Assembly: GCF_001949145.1 (NCBI RefSeq)
Contig: NW_019091368.1
Coordinates: forward strand, 1,912,277-1,976,276
Origin: Acanthaster planci
Lineage: Eukaryota > Echinodermata > Asteroidea > Valvatida > Acanthasteridae
DNA length: 64,000 nucleotides
Direction of reading: 5' to 3'
Shown: positions 1 through 12,085 of the stretch, in pieces
Position numbering within the stretch: position 1 is the stretch's first letter
Layout: each line of letters starts with the position of its first letter
Notes under the pieces: model-generated
What the model was told of the DNA's origin: nothing
What the model saw: the letters and a program-made list of their open reading frames with translations, nothing else
Database searches by the model: none
Made by a program: the position numbers and the translations under genes

Positions 1-670
1 CGGCGCAAGAAATGGAGCAACCCATGGGCATACACTTGTCGTAATAAAATGAACCGTCGAACGAAAAACCGAGTAAATCATAATCATCGGGATGAACAGG
101 GAGTGAACGAAAAGCCGATTTTATATCTGACTTGGCCAGAAGAGCTCTGGGGCCCAAACTGGAAACCAATTCAACAGCATCATCAAAAGTCGTATAAGAC
201 ACTGCAGCCCTGGCTGGGTCAATATGATCATTAACTGAATCACCCAAAGGAGACGAAAGGTTATGAATTAAACGGAACTCACCAGGGGTTTGTTTCGGCA
301 CTAAACCTATTGGAGAACAACAAAAATTGGGAAATGGGGGACTGGGGAACGGGCCAGCAATCCTACCCAAATGTAACTCACAGTCAAGTTTGCATTTCAC
401 TATTAACTCTCTATTTTGTCGAGCAGAGATCAAATTACGGGCAGAAGTGCTAACCCGAGGACCCGTATACCCTATATGGAAGCCAGACGCAAAACCCTCC
501 AACAGCACCTGAGCGTCATGCCTGTCACCATATGATGCCAAAAAGGGGCCCAGTTTATTTATTCTTTCCGGCGTTGGGAGGTGTGGTTGGACTGAGTGCT
601 CCCCGCACCGAGCGGGGGGCTGCCACGGCAAGAGGCGGCGGAATGGCCGATGGACAAACAGGTTGCGCAT
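1..670 (-). pseudogene. DIRS/Ngaro-like reverse transcriptase ORF, partial (runs off left edge)
   Basis: Reading the minus strand from an ATG at 670 towards 1 gives one open frame that leaves the window. It encodes the N-terminal part of a tyrosine-recombinase-type (DIRS/Ngaro) retrotransposon reverse transcriptase. In order, visible blocks are a lead-in (FLASYGDRHDAQVLLEGF), GPF followed by SPIGLVPK, PGEFRLIHNLS, SVNDHID, LLAKSDIKSAFRSLPVHP (containing the first catalytic Asp of the RT palm) and DKCMPMGCSIS. The YxDD box, RNase H and recombinase would lie left of the window. The frame differs from the upstream gag-like ORF and overlaps its 3' end by about 110 bases, so expression by frameshifting or reinitiation is possible in an intact copy. 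I call it a remnant because the companion gag has a stop codon. Family assignment is from remembered motifs. Confidence 0.8.
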
Positions 671-1584
671 TTGTGAGCAAAACGACAGGCGGGTCTGAAG
701 CAGTGGCCGCGGTTGAAATCGAAACAGATTCTGGTAGTGTGCTCGCGCTGGGCGGTGCGGCTTGCCCCAATATTGGTGTGACCCATTGCCCGTTGGTGGT
801 TGTTCTGGTTGGAATAGGGACGAAAAATAGCCTGTTGTACGGGCGCACCGACCAACGTTAGCCATAGTTCAGCGTCAATGCTGGCCCACGACCGAGACGG
901 CATGCGGGCTTGGCGCAACCTGAATTGAATATCATAGTCGCGCCACCCATAACCTACTCGCCGAAAAGCAGTCGAACGGACGATGTCGGCATATTTTAGT
1001 AGCAGCCTCGCCTGCGTAGAGTGCCGCATCAAATAGATGGATGCAAAAATTAGAAAAGCCGAGGTCCACTGTTCAACGGAGGTGATCCGAGGCGGTTGAT
1101 TGTGGGAACGAATTTGCCATGCTGGGGAATCGCGCGACCTAATAAACACGCAGTCACTGGTACTATTGACACTGCTAGTGGGCCGCAAGAGAAGCGCAAA
1201 ATCTACAAATTCCAAATTTTGTCCCGAAGGTGTTGAGAAACCCCGGACCCAAGATCATCGCAAAAACTTGTTAGGGGCGTGACATCGCCACCCCCTACAC
1301 CCGACGAAGTGGTAACAGACAGAACAGAATGAACAAATAGGGGGAGACGCAACCGAAATGGCCAGGCCATCAGGGGCAGATGCGATAGAAACTACTGGTC
1401 TAGGCGTTAGCTCTGACGGGATAGAAAAAGACTCACCCGATGAAACAGCAGTCGTCTGGGCGACGGGCGCCGAGGATTCATCCGGAACATCAGCCGGCGC
1501 GATGCGGTCTGAACGAGGCCTCCCTCTTGGTCTCGACCCCTCAGCGCCGGCAATGCGCCGCTTTGTTTGCGCTCTCCGTGGCAT
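559..1584 (-). pseudogene. gag-like zinc-knuckle ORF of the DIRS/Ngaro-like element, one in-frame stop
   Basis: On the minus strand an ATG at 1584 opens a frame (MPRRAQTKRR...) that is basic and low-complexity, meets a TGA at 1257-1255, then stays open in the same frame to a stop at 559. The second half contains a CCCH-like stretch (CFDFNRGHCFRPACRFAH) directly followed by a C-x2-C-x4-H-x4-C zinc knuckle. This is the nucleic-acid-binding arrangement of gag-like proteins encoded upstream of DIRS/Ngaro reverse transcriptases. The reverse transcriptase frame follows immediately. The in-frame TGA suggests a decayed copy. Alternatively the first 109 codons are a separate short ORF. No terminal repeat was located on the right side. 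Confidence 0.7.
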
Positions 1585-1640
1585 CTTTTCCCAATAACTG
1601 GAAGGGGCTGGAATAAACGTGACATCCTTTCCCAAAACTG

Positions 1641-2744
1641 CAAATAAATTGCAGAATGTAGAAAACGACTTATCTACAAAGGATACTTTACAAATTTACA
1701 ACAACACTGATTATTTATCCCACAATAAACCGAACGAACCAACCTGGCAAACTGCTCAGACAAAAGTGACCAGCACACACATTGGTTCTGCCTATGAAGC
1801 TGTAACCAAACAGCTGGGTCGTAAATCCAGCGCCTGTGTGGTCAGCGGGGGAATTTACTCCAGCAACCCAGCCTAGCGGCAATAAACTTTTTGAAGCCCC
1901 AATGGGCCTAAAATGAACTATTTACTGTTTAGAAGCGTTTTCAGCTTGTGGGTGCACATAGGACATAAGACCACCTTGTTTGTCTGGTTCCCACATGTAA
2001 ATGCATCATACATAAATGACGTTGTCTGAAAAAGAGTGCCCAACTGAATGTATGGGGCCTAGAGGGACTCCTTTGCTCAACCGCACCTTATCTTAAATGC
2101 ATTAAAATTACGCAAAAGCAGGATTCCAGTTGGTCAAGCAGGTTTGGCAGCTTTCAGACATCTTATATACCGAATAAAAACCTTTTTGCTTTGCAGATAG
2201 ACGCGCAGGTCTACGGCGACGCGCACGCTCCGCAGAAACCGGAGACTTTTTTGGTCTTTATGGATGTAAATAAACGCTTTTAAACTGTAAATAGTGAGGG
2301 GGCCAGTCTATTTCAGTGTTGGCGGTGACAATTTTCAAATGGGAAAAATTAAAAATAAATAAAAACTGGTTCGCAGCTCCATTTTTGGAGCCAGCCCCTG
2401 TCCAGAAATCGGAGACTTTTTGGTCTAAAATAGACGCCTTTAACAGGTAAATACATATAAACACACATTTTTATGCCCCCGTTAACGGTTGCTATACGAA
2501 ATTTGACAGGTTTCGGCGGGGAAATTCCACACGTTGCCTGACACTGTTATTTACCTACTTTGCCGGTAATCCGGCGGTCCCGCTTTTGAGATTTTGCAAA
2601 TGGTCTACACTGCCTTTAAGCAGGTGGAGAGACAAAACTTGTGGCAATGAAGAGAAAGTAGCGGTCTTGATTTCATACCGATATATGTTTTCCCCATAAA
2701 ACGGGACTTTATTATTAAACTTGATGATGCTTTCCCTCTTGTAG
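1641..2744. other. Non-coding interval between retroelement and FReD-A exon; one diverged direct repeat
   Basis: No exon was recognised here, and in particular no earlier FReD exon. Two related segments of about 55-60 bases, near 2231-2293 and 2402-2456, share CAGAAAYCGGAGACTTTT, GGTCT and a downstream GTAAATA. They look like an old direct duplication. Confidence 0.5.
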
Positions 2745-3055
2745 GTGATTCACTCCACGGCGACCAGAAATTCTCGACTAAGGACCGCGGCGACGACGGC
2801 TCTGGAAGTAGAAACTACGCTGCAATGTTCCACGGGGGCTGGTGGTACAAGAAATATAATGGCAACAATATCAATAGCAACTTGAACGGCTTGTACCACA
2901 GCAGCCCAAATGTCAATGACTACCAGGGGATACAGTGGGTCTCCTACAAAAGGAGAGATTACTCTCTGAAAGGGTGTGAAATGAAGATGAGTTGTGGGCC
3001 TAAAAAGGGTTGTGGAAGTGGTGGGAGTGGTAGTAAGAGTGGTGGGAGTAGCTGA
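2745..3055 (+). CDS. FReD-A: last exon of a fibrinogen-related domain gene
   Basis: After a TTGTAG acceptor the reading frame (two leading bases complete a codon) gives the C-terminal third of a fibrinogen-like domain. It starts DSLHGDQKFSTKDRGDD, where the family carries its GDSL and calcium-site Asp residues, continues to FHGGWWYKK, SNLNGLYHSS, YQGIQWVS and YSLKGCEMKM, and ends in a Gly/Ser-rich tail of about 20 residues before TGA at 3053-3055. FReDs occur in ficolins, tenascins and many invertebrate immune lectins and usually bind acetylated sugars or surface ligands outside the cell. Both family cysteines that flank GGWWY are Tyr here (NYAAMF and YKKYNG). Upstream exons are not visible. 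They may lie left of the window beyond the retroelement, or this may be an orphan exon. It is a close paralogue of the last exon of FReD-B. Confidence 0.8.
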
Positions 3056-6040
3056 ACCTCAGCCCGTTGGACATTAGAATACATGTACAAAAGCACTGAA
3101 AAATTCCTATTAAGAGGAAATTAACTGCAGCCAATGATATCATGGTTTCCCGTAACATGTACTTCACCGTCAATACGAATGTAAAAAGCAAGTTAATTAA
3201 ATTTTTGGCAAGCGGTTCACGTGCCTATAATTTCCCATGCATTTATGGAAAATTGTGGGCATCCATGGCAGCCTGCAGGTATTTCGCGTGAAGTGATGAG
3301 ATTTTGATTTCTACATAGCGGGGCTTTATATTGATTGTCTGGCAAGTAGCCAGAGTCCTGACTACTTGTTGCAAAATAAGAATGTTCTGTGTAGGTTCCA
3401 GCACAAAATGGCCGTTTATTGAAACACTGGTAAGATAATGGTCAAGTTAGAAAGACCTCTACAATATCATAGTTTTCAAAGTCCCACGTAAATTTTCAAT
3501 TACATTTTGCTGTCCTAGTTTTGTGTCTTTTGTTGTCCCAAATTTTACAAGTCCTGCAAAATATGGAATTAATGTATTTCCTCAAGAAAATATTACTATA
3601 CCAGTCAAAGAATAATCTCCATAGTTCACATACACAAACATTAATTCGGTATTCTTACTATTTATACTTTACTTTATGTTACCATATTAACCAATTTTAT
3701 CCCAGAGGTTCTGACTATCTAGCCTGATCAAGAACAGTCACCATCATCTCAATCACGTGGTCCCAGTAATTAACGTAGAATAAGTTTATTAAGAATGACT
3801 ACAAAATAGGGAGAGAGTTCAAGTAAAATGAGCTGGAATAATCAGTCATGTTGCTCGCACTGCCTGACGCTTTTATTTTCTGAGCTAAATGACAGGCTGT
3901 TCTTGTAACGTTCTTAATTATGAACTCATGTTCCTAAGTCTCATCTGTATGGTTTGTAGCTGGTAACGTGTTAGAGATGTGCGAGTGCAGATTTCGTATT
4001 TCCTTTGCCGGGTATGGGCGTTCTCTCCCCCTCCTTGCATGATTGTATTTCACGCTGCAGCGACATGGGTCTGCCTGCAGCTGAGCAAGTTACGCAGTTG
4101 GGAGACATACATCCTGTGTGTACAATGAAATGTTTTCCCTTGTTTGCCAGGCTTTCTTTTTCTTCGACAACTCCTTTTTTTTAATTTTTGCGTTGGAGCT
4201 AAAGGGGGGGCAGCCACCCTGACCCAAATCAGCTCCTGAGTTCTAATTCAGTCTAATTTCAACTTGGTGTTACTATGCAGTGGATGGAATAGAATGTTAT
4301 TAAGTTAGGGGTTAGAAAGCCGTCCAAGTACCCACAATGTACACTTGATTGAAATGTTTGTGCAATCTATGAAATGTTAACTACTGTCTATCTTTTGTGA
4401 TAATGTCACACCTACGTTACTGGAATCAACCGTATTTTTGTGTATTAGTAGATTGCAAGTAACTTTCTAAATACCATTTCCATGGGCGTTAATTCCAGAT
4501 GGAGGCGGGGTATATATATCCCCCCACTTTTTGAGGTGGGGGTAGGGTATTGAGTTATTCCGCACCGCCACAGACACACAAACTTTTTGTAACCAGCAAA
4601 AACTCAAAGGGGATCGTGGATAATTTTAGACTTCATAAGACTACAATGCATTTCATATCACTTGAAAAAGGGGATTTAAATTATACCATTCTGAATACAT
4701 TTTACAGATGAACATCCGTATCGTGAACACCGACCTTTAGACAGAGTCATATGCTGTCAACTCTCCCCCCACCTTTTATACTTTCATGGACGGGAAAATC
4801 ACACTCCCCACCTTTCCACATCCCCAACCTCGTCCAATTTCCTGCAGAAATTTACCCAACTTCACTTTTCATGTTAGAAAAGTTGATATCACGTATAAGT
4901 TTACCTGTTCTCAGTCTGTATCTACTTAACTGAACGAGCTAAAAAGAAAGACCCAAATTCAGTTGAAATTCACATTGGTAGTAATATAATAACTTACTCC
5001 TTCTAGTATTCAGTATTCTAGTATTGCTAAGAATCATTTCAATGTGCAAAAATACAAAATGCGCTTGATACGCCTGATACCGTCGTTGATGCCTTGGCGT
5101 GCTGTTATGAACTCCTTTCGGTGGGGTGTTAAATTATTGTGAAATCAGAAGAATTGTGCCTCAGTATTTGTGCTGATAATCAAGCATAATCAATTGTTGG
5201 ACTTCTAACTTGGCGTTTTATCAGTACACGTTCTTTTAAATTGTATCACGGAACTTCTCAACGTTTGCTAGTAAGAAAATGATTGAAACGGGATTTTTTA
5301 TAATCAATTAACATACTTGTCCGACATTTCAGTGTTTCTCGGAACCAGTTCTTGTTTCAGGTTATTTGTAGTTAAACATCTACTTGCCCTTATTCTTTTT
5401 TTCTTGGGAATTTTCTGTTAGTTAGTTTACATTTCCGTCACAAAAAGATGCATACGCAGTGGCTATTTAGTAGGTTGGAAAACGTCGCAAAATAGCTTTA
5501 ACACGTTCCAGATGCTCGAGGCCTCTTATATTACAAACGGACTGAAAACAAACTTTTCATCTGTTTTAGCCTCCTCGTAGTGAAGTATAGATTGCCTGTT
5601 ATAATTCTCAGTTGATTTCTTGTTCAAGGTTTGAAATTGAATGTGAGAAAATGTGCTTAACATTAGTAAAGCAATAGTGACCGCTCATGTTGTCAATAAA
5701 CCTTTGTTATAATTTTACCACTTGCACGTATTAACCTCGAACAGAAACAGGTATAAAACCTATAGATTTGTTATTTTCTGGATTGTTTCGGGACTGAAAC
5801 TTGTTTGAGAGCCGGATAAATATTTAAATGCATCAAACACGATAAACCAAACGTGTTTTTGCATTAATAAAGCATAAAACGGAACTTGCCGAAGCATATA
5901 TAGTTAAACAGAACAGAACTGACAAAGCTCTTATTTTTCTGCATTTGATAAGAGTTTTGAGAGTAAACACTGCATCCAGGCGTGGATCCTTCACCCCTAA
6001 ACATTTTCTCTATTTTTTTGTGTTGACCCTACATCTCTAC
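3056..6040. other. AT-rich intergenic DNA, no gene seen
   Basis: Short ORFs here are random in composition and match nothing I recognise. A small G/C-rich patch at about 4500-4550 contains GGGGTATATATATCCCCCC. A related palindrome (GTGGGG...TATATA...CCCCAC) recurs at about 8133-8153, so it may be a dispersed fold-back fragment. Confidence 0.5.
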
Positions 6041-6051
6041 ATATCTCTACT

Positions 6052-6151
6052 AGGAAAAGAGCTATCTCTATTCCACGCATAAATGTTAACCTGTCACGTC
6101 AAGGAATAGAGATATCTCTATTCTGGGATTAAAGGTTAACTTTGAACGCCA
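6052..6151 (+). repeat. GAGATATCTC palindromic repeat, two tandem units
   Basis: Two related units, about 6052-6092 and 6105-6145, each run from an AGAG-TATCTCT palindromic core (AATAGAGATATCTCTATT in the second) through a spacer to GTTAAC. The second unit is nearly the exact reverse complement of the unit at 7229-7268. This is typical of a short non-autonomous inverted-repeat element. Confidence 0.65.
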
Positions 6152-7215
6152 TACTCTCAAGTTGAAAAATCTAACTTGAATTTGTCATTCGATTCTTACC
6201 TTATAAGGTCGACCATGCAATCCTTGTCCAAGGCCACATCCAAGTTTCTTGACCACGGCTGCAAACTGCATGAAAGGGCTATGCTAAGGGCTAATATCAA
6301 ATCTATTCAATTCTCTCGTCCAACGTGTCTTGTTTATTTTTATCTTGTCTTTTTATCTGTTTTATCATGAAAATAAAAATCGCCTTTCTTTTAAAGCCCA
6401 GACACTGAACGTAGTTATCTTTTTATTTGTCTCAAATCCGTCTCACGGTTTGTTTCTGTTGATAGAACTTTGTACAAGACAATCGAATATCGCTACCCTA
6501 TAAACTGCAGTGGTGCCAATTTTTTATATATTTTATTAGTCCTTTTCAGGGTATTTTTTAGAGTGAGTGCCTTTGGCTGGGCACCGTGTTGTGGGAAAAC
6601 GATTTTTTGGTTAAGAAATTTGAACAGAGTTCTGAGGTCTCTCAGTATCCCCCAATACAGCCATTGTTCATGAAACTGGGAGATGACAATGAATGAAGTC
6701 AGTATTTAAAAGGTAAGAGGGCTTACTTGGTTTAGAAATGTAAAGAAGAGAAACGGGAAATTATTCAGAATCTGACATGTACTACCATGACATCAATGCG
6801 ACTAAACAAGAACAGCAAAAGCGAGCACTGCCTATACCTATGAAAAGTACCAACAAATCGCAACATCACTCAGATTTCGGACAAACTGAAGTAAGTAATC
6901 CATTACAGGAATAACCTGTCCTCCATATCTTTAAATGGAATTAAATAAGAAACAGAGACATCCCCCCAAATGCTTCTATTACAAAGCCCGATGGCTCACA
7001 TTTTTTAACGGAAACAGACGAAGTACAGAGTATAGGCAAACCACTCAATGCTCCAAGGATTTTCTTCAAATCAATGGATATTCGGCCCACCAAAATATGC
7101 ATGTAAAATGCCCACTGCGCTGTGACTCTCTCATACGTCTGAAGTAGAGGAGCGCTCATTAAACACGTTTTGAATTCGTCAGTGCGCAGGCTCTCTGTTC
7201 ATTGCGTCATGCTCA

Positions 7216-7335
7216 ATGTCTGGCATGCAAAGTTAACATTTAATCCCTGAATAGAGATATCTCTATTAATAAGAATTTTACGAAGAGACGTATCTTTATA
7301 CGCAGGCTGAATGTTACCTTTGCAGGCCATACTAC
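7216..7335 (+). mobile_element. MITE-like element with GAGATATCTC core and imperfect inverted ends
   Basis: The left arm (TGGCATGCAAAGTTAACATT) and the reverse complement of the right arm (TGGCCTGCAAAGGTAACATT, ending at about 7332) match at 17 of 20 positions, enclosing the palindrome ATAGAGATATCTCTAT. It is the same family as the copies at 6052-6151 and 11936-12085. No transposase is present, so it would be non-autonomous. A target-site duplication could not be assigned by eye. Confidence 0.6.
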
Positions 7336-8475
7336 TGCGCTAATAACCTAATGACCTTCGTCAGGCTGAATGGTACAACTACTGACAGGTTTTGTTGTCT
7401 CTAAAGACACTGATGGTTCAGGTAATGAGGCCCTTAGGGTAGTTCCACCTCATCAGTCGGGCTGATCTCGATCAGATCTACATCCGGGATAAGACCAAAT
7501 CTGTCCCACGTTGAAAGGGACAAAAAACTACCACCTCAATGCCCACCCCCCCCCCAGAATATCAGATTGTCATTAACTCTGACGAAATACAAGCTGTCCA
7601 TCAAAATATGGCCAACTATCGAAACAAGACTGTAAACATAAAGAGCGTCTCATTACATGGTTAATATTACTGATGTTTTAGGTTCAGATCAATTAAAAAG
7701 ATGAAACAAATTTGATGAAAAGCGACAGTACCGCTCAAAACACTAAATTCGGAGATATACTCGGGACGGTACAGCAAAAACTTTGAACAGTTATCAATGA
7801 AACCACTTTACTGCTATGTATTGTCATTTAGTGTGTTGTTTTGTGATTAATCCATTGGCGTAAATGTGTGCCGGAAGTTGGGTTGGGATGGGGAAAGGTG
7901 GGGGTGACACAGTATGATTCTGTACGGTCAATGTTCACGACATTGATGTACATCTGTATAATGCATTCAGAATGGCATATTTATGGGTTTACAAAATTAT
8001 TTTCTCTTTTTTGAGTGATATTGACTGTAGTTTAGCTGTTGGAAGTCTCAAAAAGTCTTCACAACCCGCTTTAATTTTTGCTCACGACAAAAAGTGGGGT
8101 ATGATTCGAAACTCCATATCCCACTTCAAACAGTGGGGGGTATATACCCCCACCCCAGGGATTTATAACCATGTACTAATCTACATGCTATAATGCGCTT
8201 TTTAAATATCAACAATATAAAGCAAGAAGAACGCAATAGGCCTATTTAGAAAGTGAAAACTCATCGTTTTTGTTGGTATATAACTCTTTAAGTACGATTC
8301 ACATTATTTGACGTAGAGAATAAAACAGAATTTACAGAAAGTTTCCGTTTCCTGAGGTCCCTTTTGACTTAAGCAATCCATCAAGTAACTTGTACTTAAT
8401 GTTCTCTGATATCATGCATAATGCAGTTCCTCCAGTCTGTATGACTGGAATTGGAGCACCTCCATTAGTGTTTGA
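7336..8475. other. Intergenic, no gene seen
   Basis: No exon or RNA gene was recognised. Contents are a C-run near 7545-7556 and the TATATA-centred G/C palindrome near 8133-8153. Confidence 0.5.
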
Positions 8476-8625
8476 CTCGCTTGATATTTGCGTTATTTGG
8501 GGATGATGTTCGTGTATTCAGTCGTCCCTGAGTGGATGCGCTTCCAAAAACTCGCTTGATATTTGCGTTATTTGGGGATGATGTTCGTGTATTCAGTCGT
8601 CCCTGAGTGGATGCGCTTCCAAAAA
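8476..8625. repeat. Perfect 75-bp tandem duplication (two copies)
   Basis: Positions 8476-8550 and 8551-8625 are identical base for base as read. The period is a multiple of three, and a minus-strand frame stays open through both copies, repeating a 25-residue segment (FGSASTQGRLNT...). I do not recognise that peptide, so it may be non-coding. The identity of the copies implies a recent duplication or an assembly artefact. Confidence 0.9.
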
Positions 8626-11600
8626 GTACTGCAACCTCAGTAATTTCGGAATATACACAAAAGAAGAAAGAAACCTTCACTTCACTTCGTTGAGTGACAT
8701 TCTGGTAATGGATCTGTGAAGTAAATTGGAAGTCATCCTGGACCACAGCATGTTGAAAATGCCAATGACATCACCAGAAGGCTTTTACGACGCTGCGTAT
8801 CTGCATGCCTGAAACATTTGAGGGTTATTCGCCATGGAGAAAAAAGTCAGTTTATGGTTGGAAGTTTTCTGTCTTCAAATGTTGCGGCTCTACTGCACTC
8901 TAAATTTTATGAGGAAGTGAATAAAGTTCATAATTACGATACGAGCTCACAGCTCACAAATTAAAGCTACAGATATTAGAAATGAAGTATATGTCTGATC
9001 TTATCGTTGATGTGCCTGTCCATTTTTGTGTGTAGTGAAAATCACACACTTTCAACAATCAAAGACAAACTGCGTGATATGAGCAACTTCGTGATTTTTC
9101 TCACATCTCCGTGTTATATTGACACGATATCTTTGCTTTTATTTGCTGGAGTGTTGTTTCCCTAGGGTTTGGGTGTTAATATCTGATCAATGAATATACC
9201 GATTTCTTTCTTTCCCGCTCACCTATGAAGTATTCTTACACCCCGTTCCCCGCTGGGTACTTCGCTCCTATAAACCTAAATGAATATCCAACTAAACCCT
9301 TTGCAGACTGAAATTAATGTCGAGTAGCCAGCTGAACACAGACCGTCGATTTTTACTCTTATATGTTTGAGACGTTGGTCCTGGGTCAAGAAAAATATGA
9401 CCGGAATATCAGCCTCATTTCGTGTACATTAACGAGCACATACGAGTATGGATATGGCATGGTGGATCTTTTGACAGCGCACATACACCTGGCTTTCAAA
9501 GGGCCTAGACATTCAAACACAGCCGTTTCTCGCTACTTCCTTTTCTGTCATCCGTTTCGCTATACTTGTTTTACATAGTTTTGTACTTCGGACAGCAAGA
9601 AATTCACCAACAAACCTTTATTACTCCACTGCCGTGATGCTGTACCAGTTCCAACGGCCAGAACTTAAATTCCCGGACTAGCCAAGGTCTGACGAAGTGG
9701 TAGCCTTTCTGATCTGGCTATGGGCATCCTCGCTATCAATCTGGTGCGTTATTGTATGAACAAGTTGGCCATTTACTTAACTTTTTTTAACTTACATGCA
9801 TGCCTCTATTCTATAAGCGTTCTCATGACTTAAGTTTGATTTATCAATCAGGCTAAATAGGCCTATAACTTAACGTCTAAAAAAGAAAGGAAACCAAAAC
9901 AGACTTGACAATTTAAACCAGGAGCTTCTTCTTTTACTTAAGGATTGATCACACTTTCTTAGTGAATCCATGAAACATGGAGCTTGAAAGAAACAACTGT
10001 CTAAGCCCTAACTCAGGCCATCGACAGAAACAAACATAGACACGTACAAGTCCCTCAGTGGGAAAGTGTACGCCAGTTTCGTCATTTACTTCAATTAATC
10101 ATGGAAACGAGCAATAGATGAATAAATACACGCAACGTACGAGGTTTTTTTCCCCAGCAGTCTCAAGCACAGAGAGGACTTTGAGATACATTATTGCTGC
10201 ATTGTTACCATTTTATAGCTGACTGTCTTTGGCAACGGAGCCACCCTGTTGATTGAATTTTCAAGTCAGGAGCATCAAGACCGAGGGATCTTGGCAGAGA
10301 CGAAGACAGCTAAGGAACGAAACAAGGTGCGTCCGTGATCTACCTACCTCTTTTAAAGTTTTCGAGATGTTATGTATATAATATATATGTATGTATATAA
10401 TTTGCGGTAACTTGGCTTTAAAAACGAATCGCAGACTGTTAAGAGAAGAGCTTTCTTTAATACCTTCGCGTCCTGCGTCAGCCCCCCCCCCCAGCAACAC
10501 ATCCAGTTTTGTTAAAATAACCAACTGATCATTTGAAGCCCGTGTTCCTGTTAGGTGAAATCCACAAATATACATTGCTCAAATAATTAAATTCCCTTCC
10601 TCGCACTGTGGTATCCTCTCCTAGGTAGGATGTCACAATGAGCGTTTGGTTTTAATGAGCGTTGAATGTACATGCATACTGACAAGAGCTGAAGAGCAGA
10701 CGGAGGTCGGTTCACTGTTTTTTTGAAGTGTTCTTCCGTAATCACTGAACGGAGTTATTCGCGGAAGAGAAGTTTGTTCAGTTAATGGCAATGTAAAATC
10801 CGAAATCACAAAAAGGAAAATAAATTACGAAGAGGAAAAGTTATGTTATCTAGACAGCAGGAAAAGGACACTGTGTTTTACAAGTTGACTATTTTAATGA
10901 AAATTATTAATTGAACGACACGCGCCTTATTATGCCTTTCTTCTCTGTCAAGACACTCACTGTTGTGTTCGACATTTGCTCAACGTTGATATATAACTGC
11001 ACGAGTGAAAAAGTCAATTAACAATAAAAGAGCCGGAGTAGAAGCCGCCCCACGATTTTTTTCCCGATATCGCCGCATGTACTTTTTCAGAAGCCTATAG
11101 CCTTCAGAACTCTTTTTAGTAACTACTTTACAGTCATTTTGGCACCAATTTTGTGGAAAACGAAACAGGTTTAATAGCCAAAAAGTATACTTTTCCACTG
11201 CCGTTTGATAATTCCGTCCACGTTCATTATTCCTCAAGGCGATCCAAACAATTTTCCCTGGAAAGCATCATTAGCCATGCATAGGCATTGAAAAGTGTCA
11301 TATCCGCATTGCTAGTGCTTTGTTCGGTATCATTTCAGAAATTAGCTTGAATAATTCTTCAGCCTCATTTGAGAATTGGGTGACCGATAATGCGCATGGA
11401 AACGACAGAAGAGCAAGGGATGCGGTAAAAAGGATGACGACTGTGATAAAAAGAAAATGATAGCAACAGTGTAGACAGTGAGGCAAAAGTAATTTCATTC
11501 ATTCTATCAAAGAGTTAGAAAATTGGGATTGAAAAGGGTTGTACGTCACATGCCCCAACAGGCCCCAACAAATTAATCTCAGCACAAACGTTTTGTAAAA

Positions 11601-11930
11601 CCTATGAAACACATAAAGATGTCATGAAAATGATTATAAGGCGTTTTGCTATAACATCATTTGAATATAATGACAAAACTGCCAATCATCATTTCAATAT
11701 TTTAACATCATGTTAATTAACCATTAGTAGACACTGCGCCAACGTTACCATTAAATGTCAATATGTTTCAAAGACCGTATCACCAGAAGTTTTTTCAATC
11801 ATACCATGAAACAATTTTATTTATTAACGTGTCTATCACGTTCTTCAAACTTCTGTTTGTGTGCTGGGAGGATCAGGAAGAGGATGGATTCCGTCAAAAG
11901 GACGGCAAGAGAACAAGAGAAATGAACTTC
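8626..11930. other. AT-rich intergenic DNA, no gene seen
   Basis: Nothing coding was recognised. Low-complexity sites are an alternating TA/TG tract near 10371-10400 and an 11-base C-run at about 10482-10492. Confidence 0.5.
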
Positions 11931-11935
11931 AGATG

Positions 11936-12085
11936 AAAGTTAACATTTAGTTGTTGATCTCCATTTCTAATAGATATTTGTAATAGACTTCTAAACCAAA
12001 TATCTTTATAGAGATATCTCCAGTAGAAAAAGAGATTTTTTTCCAATAGATATATCTCTACTATGATAAGTGTTAGATTCTACAA
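11936..12085. repeat. Diverged copy of the GAGATATCTC repeat family
   Basis: AAAGTTAACATTTAG at the left is followed by several TAGATAT/GAGATATCTC palindromes near 12010-12020 and 12047-12062. The motif order matches the copies at 6 and 7 kb, with lower similarity. Confidence 0.45.

Larger units (their letters stand above)
1..1640 (-). mobile_element. DIRS/Ngaro-like retrotransposon, 5' part, truncated by window edge
   Basis: The order gag-like ORF then reverse transcriptase on the minus strand defines the element's orientation: its 5' end is near 1,640 and it continues beyond position 1. The interval is visibly more GC-rich than the AT-rich sequence that follows. Terminal repeats could not be delimited because the other end is outside the window. 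Confidence 0.7.
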
